This document shows positions 10,528 to 21,427 of a DNA stretch of 64,000 bases, piece after piece. The DNA comes from Melanocharis versteri (taxonomy: Eukaryota > Chordata > Aves > Passeriformes > Melanocharitidae). The DNA lies in contig VZTG01007081.1 of assembly GCA_013397845.1 (NCBI GenBank), forward strand, positions 369,172 through 433,171, written 5' to 3'. The position numbers were made by a program, and so were the translations under genes. Numbering within the stretch: position 1 is the first letter of the stretch; each line of letters opens with the position of its first letter. Below the pieces are notes generated by a model. That model saw only the letters and a program-made list of their open reading frames with translations, was not told the origin of the DNA and ran no database searches.

Positions 10528-12595
10528 ACTCAGAAGAAGGGGTAAAACATCCTCACTCAGCGACCTAAAATCCGAGCTGGTGAATGCTGCTCAGTCCTGG
10601 GTGGAACAACACGAGAAAGCCCAGCCTGAGCTGAAGTGCTCCATCTCCCTCCCAGCAGCATTATCAGCCTGAACTGAGCTCTACAATGAGAAGATCTAAA
10701 TCAGTGAGGGCAGTATTAGAGTTTAAAGATAAAGCAAGTATTGATTGGTGTGCTGAGGCCCAAGCTTTGAACCCTTTTGATAAGAGACCTTGTCTATTTG
10801 AGAAGTCAAAAGCTCCCAGGATTGTAACCAGATTCTGGGCAGACAGTCTCCAGCCACGTGAAGGGGCAAACAGAAGATCTCTGGTTACGTTTCCTTCTAT
10901 CACAACAACCCTTATCACGTATGAAATAGTGCCCAGCACAGCAGCAATCCTAGGAGCCCAACTCTCAGGCAGTCTGGGGAGAGAAAACCAAAGCCATGGA
11001 ATTCAGGTGTCTCCACTACACACTGAGAAAGCTGACTCCATCTCATCTGTAACTCAGGAAGGCTTAGTCTGCCCTACAGAAACGAAAACGCTGCTACATT
11101 AATGCACAAGGGTGTCCTTTCCATCAAGTTACTTAATTAGCTTATCTGGAGAAAAAACTATACCAATCAAATTAAATATTAATCACATATAAACTGCTGA
11201 TCACAATCAGCTGGGGGTTCACGCATGCAGAACGCAGGGATCACAGTGTGATTTCTTTTCCCAGAGAGTTTCCTCCTGCTCTCTTTCCATTGCCAATTTA
11301 GCAAATTCATATAAGAAACAAAGCCTGAGTTTTCCAAGTACAACATGAACAACAGACCAGAAGTTTTTCTAAACTAAAATATTGAACTAAAAATTCAGTT
11401 CCTTTAAATCTTTCTAAATCCTTGCCTCTGATTGGGTTCATTAATAAACATGCTGGTTTTGTTACAGGGAGTGACATATGGCATAATCCGCTAACAGGAA
11501 GGAGTATTTTGCATTTTATTGTAGAAAACAAACATGCAAACAGGTTTTCACAGATGGCTTTCTTAGCTTCTGGGAGAAAAAAAAAAAGCTTAATAATGCT
11601 TGAAAACAATTCTTTCCCCCCCTTTCTTATAAGAAGAGAAGGAAAAAAAAATTGACTAGAACTGCTTTTCAATTAAAGTAAGTTCTACTCTAGATATCAG
11701 CTGTACCCTGGCTCCCTTCATACTACTGCTGCTTATTTAGTTATGCATGAAATAAAAGCCTATCAACTTGCCAGTATCTGACAATATGTGCCCAGGAAAA
11801 AAAAAAAGAAAGGGTGAAATTCTTGTCTTTGGTTAACTGCTGAGTGCTGTGAGAAAACCACCAAAGTAACCACAGAAGGCTTTTAATCAGGAGGGATTTG
11901 GATCTCAGGAACTGGACCTCTGCCCATATTCCCTTATCACACTGCTGGCTTGATCACACGTGAGGATGTGAAATCTATGGTCCATAGCATTGGAAATATA
12001 GTGTATTATTTAAAATTTAAATTATGAATAAGCTGCAGTAAGTCTGAGAAATACTTCTGTACACATTGCAATACTTGAAAATGTAGGGCACCTTTCTCTT
12101 CTGGTCATTCTCCCTCAGACTTGTGATGCTGTTCCCTCACCATCTTCTCCCTGCAGCTGCTTGGGAACAACACAGACCTCACCCTGGACCTCTCTGTGTG
12201 AGATCTGCAGGATCATTTTGCCGTTCTGTCCAGCATATCCAGCACTGTACAATCCCAAGGCAGCCCAATTCCCTGCCCATGGCATGAACGCTCCTTGCAG
12301 CCAGCACAGACCTCCCTGTCTGTCTGTGAAGGCTGTGATGTCTGTGAAGAACCACCACGGATTACGCCCCAAAGCTTTTTGGGATCTGATGTTAAATAAA
12401 TCCTCTAAAATACCTGCCATTTCCAGGTGATTAAACGCCTGCCTACCTCACCTGCTGGAGAAGGAGGTGATCACTCCCCACAGGTGACAGCGAAGCTGCC
12501 CCTAACAGTGGGAGAAGTGTTTGAACAACTCCCTTGCCTGAGGTTGCAAATTGCTCCGTACTCTGACCAGAAAGAAGGATGCAAACCCTGCCCAG
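10528..12595. other. Single-copy DNA with A/T-rich tracts, no gene supported
   Basis: A plus frame at 10686-11102 (138 codons) is the longest here outside repeats, but it has no recognisable domain. Section 11101-11220 is AT-rich with TAAT cores. A-runs occur near 11577-11588, 11643-11651 and 11798-11807. No transposon is recognised before the CR1 tail at 12596. Confidence 0.45.
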
Positions 12596-12700
12596 CTGGC
12601 AGCCTGGCCTAGGGGAAGGTGTCCCTGCCCATTGCAGGGAGGTGGAACTGGATGATCTTTAAGGTCCCTTCTAACCCAAACCATTGGAGGATTCTCTGAA
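12596..12700 (+). mobile_element. CR1 LINE 3'-terminal fragment, plus orientation
   Basis: The block GGAAGGTGTCCCTGCCCATT, then GGAACTGGATGATCTTTAAG, then CCCTTCTAACCCAAACCATT and a degenerate GGATTCTCTGAA terminus matches the CR1 3' end. Only about 105 bp survives and the octamer tail is reduced to about one copy, so the insertion is old. Confidence 0.88.
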
Positions 12701-14706
12701 CTGCTCATGAGCACAGAAAGCAGGTCCCTCTCCTGCATTCTGCGATGCTGCAGCTGTCCCTTCCTTGCCCTCGGTGGAGGCAGAAGTGCTCATCCATAGA
12801 AAGGCTGAAAGCTGTGGCAACTCTGCAGGCGAGGTAACAGTGGAATCAGGAATGGTCCTGCCTGGTGACTTCCACTTGTATCCCCAGGACTCTACCAGAA
12901 GAGAGAAATACTCCTTCTAACAGGAAAGAACAGTGCATTCCAAACTCCTACAACCCACCTTGCACTTTGGGAAGACCTCACACTCCCTCAGGGAGCAAAG
13001 CCTAGAACATTTGTTATTGCCATCCCAGTCTCACGGGAGTAGAAAACACCCAGTTTCTGTGGGACAGGAAAGGGGGATCAGCTCAATCCATGGACTGCAG
13101 GATTCAGGTTTGCCCTGTGCTAAAACACCAACCCAGTGTTGCAGAAGTTCCCTGCATTAGGTCTGCTTAAGCACTGGTGTTATCTAGGTGGTGAAAGCAG
13201 CCAGCCCAATCCCTGTATCTCTTTTGCATAAGGAATCTGAGCTGACGGCATTTAATCAGCTCCAAATTTACACTACTGATCACCTTTTCCATTTAATCAC
13301 GACTGCAGCCTTTTGAGAAGTAATTCCCTTTGGTTAAAATTAACAATGACAGGCTGTGTTTTTACACACTGCTGAAATGTGTAAAACAATCAGATGGAAG
13401 AAAAAAAAAATATGCCCTCCTTTTTCCAAGCTGATTTACGATATATATGCAAACCCTATTAAAGTTAAACCATGCTTTTCAATGAAATGAGGATTTCCAG
13501 CAAGCTGCTCTCCATTTTATTTAAGGATCCCAATGACTGATACAAACAGTAGTAATCAGCTCTATTGCTAATACAGGATATTTGGGCTGAGAGATAACAC
13601 TTAACCCCTAAGTGAGAAACAGCTCATAAATCACAGCCACTTTGTGGGGAAACTTAAGACCCTCTCTTGTGAGCAGAAATCAGATGATATCCTGCTGAGA
13701 CCCATTATATTCCTTTCTCCAAAATCTAAAGGTTAAATATAAAGAGAAATTAATGTAGAGAAGGAAGGATATCAGGGGAAGTGGGGACAGGAGTAGGTGG
13801 CTAACTGGAATGCAAAAATCTACAAAGCTGGGTGAATCTTATCACACCAGATAAGACAAAGCTGGGGAGGACATGGCTACAGCTTGGAGGAAAAGCTCAG
13901 CTCTCGGGAAGCGGCAGGGCCTGGCAGATGCCTTCTCACTGCCTCAGATGTAGGATACACCCCACAGCTCCCAGCACCTGCACAGAGGCAGCAGCACAAG
14001 TCCCTGCGTGTCCCAGGTGTCCCACGAAGGGCACATCAGGCTGTGCGAGGCCGTGGCTCTTGCAACCTCTGGGTGAATGGGATGCCCAGAGCTGGAAAAG
14101 GCCTTGGAACCCACCCTTGTCTGGGGAAAACAACCCTGACTGGCACCAGACCTGGAGCCAAACTGGCAGGTGCCATGGGTTACCTGGAACCACAGCACAG
14201 AGGATGAATTTGAGGCCAGCACTGGGGAGTATTGATTTAACCCTCCTAAATGAAGAAACACAGAAGTCCAGTGAGGAATTTCTCTGTGTCTGGCACTAAC
14301 AGTGGTGTTACAAGACAGAAGATCAGAGGATTTGCTGCAAGGTCCTGTCCCACTGCAAATCAGCAGCAAGGTTTCAACTGGTGCATCTCAGCCTTTAAAT
14401 ACTCCCCCAAATCACTTAATCACAACGTGCCAGCTGGAAATTATTCACTGTAACCATTCCCTTGAGGATTCTCCTGTGTTTTGACCATGGAAAATAGAGG
14501 TAAAAGCCACCACCAGCAGCCTGCACAGCCTGGGATTCTTGGTGTCTCTGCCATGCCCAGGTGCCCGGTGTCTCTCCCTAGTCCTGGCACACGTGTGGAT
14601 GTCACAGGGAAAACCCCCAGGAATGAGAACACCATAGTGTGATCAGGTTTGGGGTTTGCGGGGTGGTGGTGGGAGAAGAGCAGGAGAGCAAACACAGAGG
14701 GAAAAT
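12701..14706. other. Single-copy DNA, no gene supported
   Basis: Moderate GC at 12700-13160 and 13850-14220, AT-rich at 13200-13830. The ORFs at 13832-14299 and its opposite strand lack any recognisable domain. The array at 14707 starts after a GT/GG-rich lead-in (GGGGTTTGCGGGGTGGTGGTGGGAG). Confidence 0.45.
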
Positions 14707-14880
14707 CCCTTTGGAGAAGAGCAGAAGAACCCTTGGAACGTCCCTTTGGAGAAGGGCAGAAGAACCCTTGGAATGTCCCTTTGGAGAAGGGCAGAAGAAC
14801 CCTTGGAACGTCCCTTTGGAGAAGGGCAGAAGAACCCTTGGAATGTCCCTTTGGAGAAGAGCGGAAAAATCCTTTGGCTC
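14707..14880. repeat. 35-bp minisatellite, five copies
   Basis: Units start at 14707, 14742, 14777, 14812 and 14847, each beginning CCCTTTGGAGAAG and continuing GCAGAAGAACCCTTGGAA. The last is partial and diverged. Copies 1-4 end alternately in ACGT, ATGT, ACGT, ATGT, which is either a 70-bp dimer structure or alternating CpG decay. Because 35 is not a multiple of three, the array passes through successive frames. That explains the nested open frames on both strands, which I reject as genes. Confidence 0.95.
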
Positions 14881-16394
14881 TGCTGGTTTTCCTCCTCCCA
14901 GCTGCACCTCTTACAGGGCTTATCACTCTGGGGCTGTGGGCTACAAGCAGCCAAGCCCAGCTAAAGCTGTGGAAAGCTTGTTTTTCTGGGAGCTGGTTGG
15001 AACTACGGTGTAGATAAACATGGACATTTCCTCCAAAGATTACACTCCACTACAACTTTTTCTGCCTGCGTGTGCTGCTTGCAGAATGTTGAACTTGTTT
15101 CCAAAATAAATAGCTCCCAAAGAGGGTTTAATAGGGTTTGCTGTTTTCCAGAGGAAATAGATTGCAAACAAACTGTTTCCTGCTCCTATTTCAAACAAAT
15201 TTTGGTCCAATTATTTTCTTTTTTAGCATAAAGCTAAATGGACTATTCTGCCCTGTCCCTGACTGAGTCCAAGTGTGATTTCTTTTGATTATGCTTTTAT
15301 GTTGCAAAATGCAGGGCTCTGGCGACAGAATGGATGGCTTGGGGAGAGGGGCAGCAATTTTTTTCTCCTTTTTTATTTTCTCCTCTTTTATTTATTTTTT
15401 TTAAGTGTGCCAAAGCTTGTCAGCGTTCACTTGGGTGCCTGCTGTGCCTGAATAAAAACACTGAAGGAGGCAGAGGGTGGGAGGGAGGGAAAAACCCCCA
15501 AACAAAATAAGCACTGTCCCCCATGCCCAGGGGAGGCTGGCACAGAGGTGGGCAGAATTCAATAGCCTCTATGTAGGGCATATCTCAAGCACTGGATGAA
15601 GCCTGATTTCCGTTTTCTCCTTATTATTCTTACTGGGTTGATTTTTTTCCCTTAATCCAGTATTATTTATTTTTTTCCCACTGGAGCAGTGACAATTAGT
15701 AGCAGTGGGGAGGGGAAACCTTGGCAGAGTTCCCATCCTGACCTTTAATCCAAAACACAACTACACAACTTGTGGTCCAAAAGCTTCCTAAAATAAAGCT
15801 CCATCCTTTTCTTTGTTTAATTTATAAACCGTGTCGATCAGAAAAGGGAAAAGGAGGGAAGGTCCCCGTGTTCCTCTTGATGGGAGTTGAATGTCATCAT
15901 GTTCCTGGTACAGTGGGGAAAGCTGGGAAATTTGTCACTGTCTGGGTTAGTGGGGTATTACCAAGAACCAAACCACTGATTTCCTTGAAGATAAAGACCT
16001 TTATTTTGGCTGCAATGTAGGAATGTACAAAACATGTTCTCATCTTCCAAGTCAAAGAAAGAAAGAAAGAAATCTGTTTCTATTTGTCTGGCTGTCTGTA
16101 GCCCAGGGGTAATAAATTCTATTGCAGGGACAAGGATGAAAACCAATGTTTTTCATTTTTGATATCTGGATTAAAAAAAAAAATCCAAGAAAAATCTTTA
16201 TATGCCAGAGTCTGAATCAGCCTTCAAGGGTCCTTCACAGAGTGAACCCTGCTGCAGGTTCTCTGCAAAGGCACCAGCTCCTAGCCCTAATTACAGACAT
16301 TTTTTTATATACGTTTTTCCTTCTTTGACAGATCCAGAGAGAGGCATGTGCCTTGGTAATTACAGCACAAGTCTGGAAGGTTTCATTTTTCTAC
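14881..16394. other. Single-copy DNA with T-rich and GAAA tracts
   Basis: No gene is seen. A T-rich tract lies at about 15358-15405 and a second near 15640-15680. A short GAAA tetranucleotide run (about 4.5 copies) is at 16054-16072. Confidence 0.5.
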
Positions 16395-16445
16395 TGATTT
16401 GTATTAATGACCTTGGGCAAGTCACTTAATGCCTCTGCTAAACTT
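16395..16445 (+). mobile_element. Ancient MIR-type SINE core fragment
   Basis: ATGACCTTGGGCAAGTCACT followed by TAATGCCTCTG (about 16407-16437) matches the well-known conserved core of MIR SINEs ('TGACCTTGGGCAAGTCACTTAACCTCTCTG'). The flanks are too diverged to place the ends. MIR relics occur at low density in bird genomes and predate the bird-mammal split. Confidence 0.6.
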
Positions 16446-19400
16446 TCTGCTGGGGATCGAGACCCCGGTTATACAGTAAGACTCCAGAAGCAGAGAAGGA
16501 ATGTCTGTGAGCATCTCCTCAGGAGGGTTCCATGTGTTTACCTGGAAACCATATCTGGATGGGCTTTTCAGTCTGGGAAAGGCTGCAACAACGGGGTGTT
16601 GTCTTAGTTTGCATATCAGATATGAAACTGTATCACTGCTTGGCCTCATATTCACAGAAAAAATATTTTAATCAGAAGTCCTCTTACTTATCTGCAAATA
16701 ATTTGCTCCTGGGAAGGCAGAGCAGCTTCCAGTCTGTTCCAGGTCCATCTCACACGTGCCCTGTGCTGCTTCTCAGCACAAAAATAAATTCCACCTCTTA
16801 AGAGCCAACAGATGCACATGGCAGGTTCCACCTGATACACAGCAAAAGGCCTTGGGACACATAAGTGACTACCAAATACCTGCTAGAGAGAGAGAAACTC
16901 AAACTCTTCAGTGGCTCTTAACTTAATATTTCTTAATTAAAATAAAATTGAAGAGAGGGGAGAGAAAAAAAATCCAACCCTTAATTGTGTCAGCCATGGA
17001 AGAAATCTGAGATTGAGGGCTCCAGAGAAGAGAAAAGTCCTTTTGGATTAAAACTCTACATTCTATATTTTATCTCCAAAAGGCTATAAATGAGGTTTGG
17101 GATTTAAAAAAGATTTCATATGATTTTGTAATTACCCAAGTTACTATTACCTGATTAACACAGGAATCCTAATAGTCTGTTGCACTTTCATTTCTCCAGT
17201 TGTGGTTGTCATGGGGCTTGGCACCTGTCACCTGTTCATTTACAGGCATTTTAATTAACCTACATTATGTATGCTTTTTTTTTCCCTTGGATTTAGTGCC
17301 TGAATTTCATATTAAAAAATAAAGTTAATAGCTACCTGAAGGAGGGCTGCTGCCAAAACATTCACAGTCGATCCTGCCACATCCATTTATCAGTACCTGT
17401 CGCAGCCGAGCATCCACCAGTGCTTAATTGGAAGAAGTACAGGGTAGAATAAATTCCTCCTTGAGTGATACAGGCCTGACACCCAGCACTACAAATGGAG
17501 TCTTTTATGTGTAGCTGCAGACAATCTGGATATGCCTGGTTGTGTTTGGACCTACTTTATTGTGTCCTAATTCAGACAAAAAGTCTTTTTGATTTTGCCT
17601 GAATATTGACAGAAGAATCAGGCCTGCCCCTTCGAAAATATAATCCTAGAAAAAGGAATAATGAGGAAAAAATATCAGTAACAAAATTCCATCAGGTTAA
17701 ATGGTTCCCCTCAGCCACTCAGAGCAAGTTGTTTCCGTGTTTCACCAACCATTGCACCTGGACTGGCCTCAGAACGTGGAACTTACCCTAAAGCCAAAGA
17801 GTGGCAGGTCAGGTCCCACTCCCTTGCACCAGCTCCAGCACGGTTTTCACTGCAGAGCCCCAGGAACCCCCAGGTCTCTGCAGAGAGCCCTCTGCAAAGC
17901 CAGCCCAGCCCAGCCCACAGGAGAACTGCATGAGGTGAGAGGGATGAGCAGACACTGCTTCCTGTGCAAATCAATTACAGGTCCCTAAGAAAGGTCCCTG
18001 GCAGGGGGTGAGCCAGACAGGGCACTGAGAACCACGCCTGGAAAGGTCTCCTGTGTCCTGCAGAAGCACTGTGCTAACACCTCGGACAATTACGGCAGCG
18101 CCTGGGAGCTGCGTACTCCGGTACAGACCAGTCCTCACTGCCTACACTTGCACAGTGGCCTGGACAAGACAGGGAGAGGCTCATCTGTGACCTGCAGGTC
18201 TGACAGGAATGCAAAGCAGCAGTGACTATTTACTGAGTTTTTACTGAGTATTTACTGCTCCCCCAGCCATGCCAAGGAGACTTTCACACTTTTAAACCTG
18301 GCCCTTCCTCACTGGGGTCTGTCCCTCTCACAGTCCGGCTCTTCTCCTTCCCTTCTGGGTGGAGGCAAACCTGCTCCAATTGCAAGGCCAAATTAAAGGA
18401 AACGAGCTGCCAGACTGAGCCACTTTCCTCAAAAACCAGTTTTAATTTTCTAAGAAGAGGCACTGAGCTCTGCACTGTGAGAGTCACCAGGCTTGGGCTC
18501 TGATGGTGTCCAGGAGAAGTGTTTGCGGTCCGGGTCCCAGGGCGAGTGACCTCCCCCTGCTCTCTGAGCAGGGATGCATTTGGAAGCACACTCGGGTTAC
18601 CAGCAGCCAGAGCATGTTTTGTTAGAATTAACAACGATAATGTCAGGAGAGCTCTAATATGTTAGTTAATATGAAGCAGTTAAACAGTTTTTTTCATTTC
18701 ACACAGGCCCATGATGATCCTCAAGGCTGACAGATGAAGACACATGCATTGAGGAGAGACAGCGTCGGTGATTATGGATCTCATAACCCACTTGGGCCAT
18801 TAACGCTCGGAATTCTCTGTATTCTGCCCCTCCCAGAAGGAATTCACAAGTTGGTGTAAATGCAACTGCAGAATTTTTGCAGTGACAGTCCCTGCCTGAC
18901 AGCAGCTCTCAGACCCTAAATGGACTCTGTAGTATTTGTCAATTCCAACCCCCTCGGGAGGCCAGGCTGGAGGACAGCAATTAGAAACCAGTCCCAAACC
19001 AGTGTGAACCCCATGCTGCTGCACGTGGAGGAGTTACCAGTGTTCTGAGACAGGCTAGGGGCACAGCACAGTTTATGGGGAAACATCTGTGGCTTAAATC
19101 AGATAATCAGTATACACCTAATCGCGTACAACTGTCCCTTTTGACAACAGGTAAACAGAAATTACTTGTTGATTGGGTCTGCCAGCACCAGAATACAGTT
19201 TCCAGGGAGACATGAGCACCAGGAGGAAGGATGGGAAGACACGGAGCACCTCTCCATGGTGTAGGCATGGTACCCACCACAAAACCATGGTGTTAGACTT
19301 GGATGGAACTCCAGAGAACAAACTGTCTGATCTCATCAACATGAATAAATAGATGAGACCCCACCACCCAAACAGTGCAGAGAAGGACTAACCCTCCACT

Positions 19401-20999
19401 CAAACAGGCCACCTGACTGGGCACCAGAAACTTCCTGTATTCATTCAAATTCTTCTTCACAACCTGTTCCTGGTCCCACAGCTGCAGGGACACAGCAGCC
19501 CCAGCTGATAAACCCAGCAGCAGCAGCACATCGCCCCTTGGCCTCACACCTCGCAGCTCCAGGAAAATTAATACGAAGCCTGAATCAAGTCCTTTAAAAA
19601 TGAAAAGGAGAGCAGAGCTCCCGGAAGCTGACGGCAACATTGATAATGAAAACACAAAAGACATTTCATTTAAGACAAGAACTCCAGCTTGTTTGGAGCA
19701 GGAGGGAATTCAGCCTGCTCGCTATTCCTCTGTTCTCACCCCTCACCTCCTGTGTACCATCAGCACCTTCTCTCCTCACACTCCCAGCCCTTTGTTCAGT
19801 CCTTAGAGCTGAGTCTGGAGCTGGGGATGGGAGATGGGGACAAGGGGGCACTCGAGCTGGTGCCAGGTTTGACAGCTCAGCACTTTGGGGCCGGGTTCCG
19901 GAGCCTGGCAGGGAAGAGCCTGCTCTCCAGCCACCACGCACAGATGTCAAACGGCCGCGGAGCGCGGAGCCAGCCCCCAGATCTTAATTCTTAAAGGATT
20001 AATTGTTGAGATGAGCTGCACTTCAGCACAGAACGAGAGAAAAGCGTTTTCCTTTTAGCATCGGCGCTGCTCCTCAGAGCCTGGATCTGAGCCATCCCTC
20101 CCCTCGCTGTTTGCCCCTCCGTTCCCGGAGCCATCTTTGCCTGCAGTGCCTCTTGCATCAACAGCCAGGCAAGTACAGCTGGGAACTCTCCCAGGGCCCA
20201 TAACTTCAACTGCACACAGTCTCCTGCTCCAGGCAATGATCTGCTCTGCTTCTTCCTACTTCAGCAGCTCTTTCTCACTACCAAGAAGGACAATAAAACC
20301 CCCCAACTCCATCTCCCCAGCCGTGATCCTGAATGTTCTGCATTTGTGTCAGTGCCTTTGAGTCACGCAGGAAGCGTGGCCACGAGGAGAGGGGGGGCTG
20401 CCAGGCAGAGCCGAGGACTCGCAGTTCAATCCACCTTGCCAGCAGCAAAGCAGGAGCATAATTCTTGCCATAGCACTTCAGAGCAGGGGCAGGGAACACC
20501 CAGGGAAATGTCACCATGACTGGGTGCACGAGGTGAATGTGACCCTCTAAAATTGGCAGGAACTCACACATCCCCTTTTTAGTGCTGCAATAATTCTCCC
20601 CGAGTAGGGAAAATAAAGACTGGAGCATACGGTTTCTATCTGTGCTGCACAGAAACTGATTAAAAATGCTAACAACCATGATTGTCCAACAACCAGGAGC
20701 TCCCAAGAGGCTCATACACACAGATGGTGATTAGTTTGGGATGGCCAGAACAATCACTAGTACCATGTTGCAGTAACACCCACAGACTATCTGTCACAGT
20801 CCCAGGAGACACTTAAAGGCTGTTTACTTCATACAGTTAACTTGAACCATAAGCTTTACAAGCCTCTTTGATACATTTTTAATCACTCTCCTCATAAACC
20901 TATAACATTTCCCTGCACTGGTACATGGTTGGGTTCTGTGTATCACAAACTCCTCATCAGGCTGGAGGGAGGATGGCAGTGACATTCCTGGCGAGCCCA
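16446..20999. other. Single-copy DNA, no gene supported
   Basis: Mixed-GC unique sequence. There is a three-copy 11-bp tandem (TATTTACTGAG type) at 18227-18259. A small cluster of CpGs near 19940-20125 (including ACGGCCGCGGAGCGCGG) is too short and too diluted to call an island. No recognised transposon or RNA gene was noticed. Confidence 0.45.
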
Positions 21000-21427
21000 C
21001 CGTGTCACTGCTGCCCAAAGCCCTGTGTCACCTCTGCCAGAACCCCGTGTCCCCACTGTCCAAACCCCCTGTGTTACCTCTGTGTGAACCCCCTGTGTCA
21101 CCTCTGCCAGAACCCCGTGTCCCCACTGCCCAAACCCCCTGTGTCACCTCTGCCTGAACCCCCTGTGTCCCCACTGCCCAAACCCACTGTGTCACCTCTG
21201 CCTGAACCCCCTGTGTCACCTGTGCTCAAACACCTGTGTGTCCACTGCCCAAACCCACTGTGTCCCCACTGCCCAAACCCCCTGTGTCGCCTCTGCCTGA
21301 ACCCCCTGTGTCCCCATTGCCCAAACCCCCTGTGTCGCCTCTGCCTGAACCCCCTGTGTCCCCATTGCCCAAACCCCCTGTGTCGCCTCTGCCTGAACCC
21401 CCTGTGTCCCCACTGCCCAAGCCCAGG
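21000..21427. repeat. 24-bp minisatellite with 48-bp higher-order units
   Basis: Monomers of 24 bp alternate between type A (CCCCCTGTGTCACCTCTGCC, then TGAA) and type B (CCCCCTGTGTCCCCACTGCC, then CAAA). The right half (about 21278-21424) is a regular 48-bp A+B higher-order array in which type A carries GTCGCC instead of GTCACC and two of the type B units carry ATTGCC. The left half is less regular and more diverged. The plus strand is C-rich and G-poor. Since 24 is a multiple of three, at least five reading frames stay open across it, giving spurious Pro/Cys/His-rich and Gly-rich 'proteins' such as NPLCPHCPNPLCRLCL. Confidence 0.96.
21113..21424 (-). other. Six potential G-quadruplex motifs on minus strand
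   Basis: Within the minisatellite the minus strand repeatedly has four G-tracts of at least three with loops of 3-7 nt. On the plus strand these are C-tracts at 21113-21139, 21159-21185, 21248-21274, 21302-21330, 21350-21378 and 21398-21424. The last three are spaced exactly 48 bp apart. The pattern satisfies the usual G3+N1-7 rule. Folding in vivo is not shown. Confidence 0.8.

Noticed and set aside
14441..15017. Nested open frames of 100-160 codons on both strands
   Set aside because: They cross the 35-bp minisatellite, whose period rotates the reading frame and lacks stops; the repeated FSKGTFQGFFCPSPKG-type peptides are artefacts.
19940..20125. Third possible CpG island
   Set aside because: Only a short cluster of CpGs within ordinary sequence; density drops on both sides within about 100 bp.
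21000..21427. CRISPR-like direct repeats
   Set aside because: The array has no unique spacers; adjacent monomers are homologous throughout, as in a minisatellite, and the genome is vertebrate.
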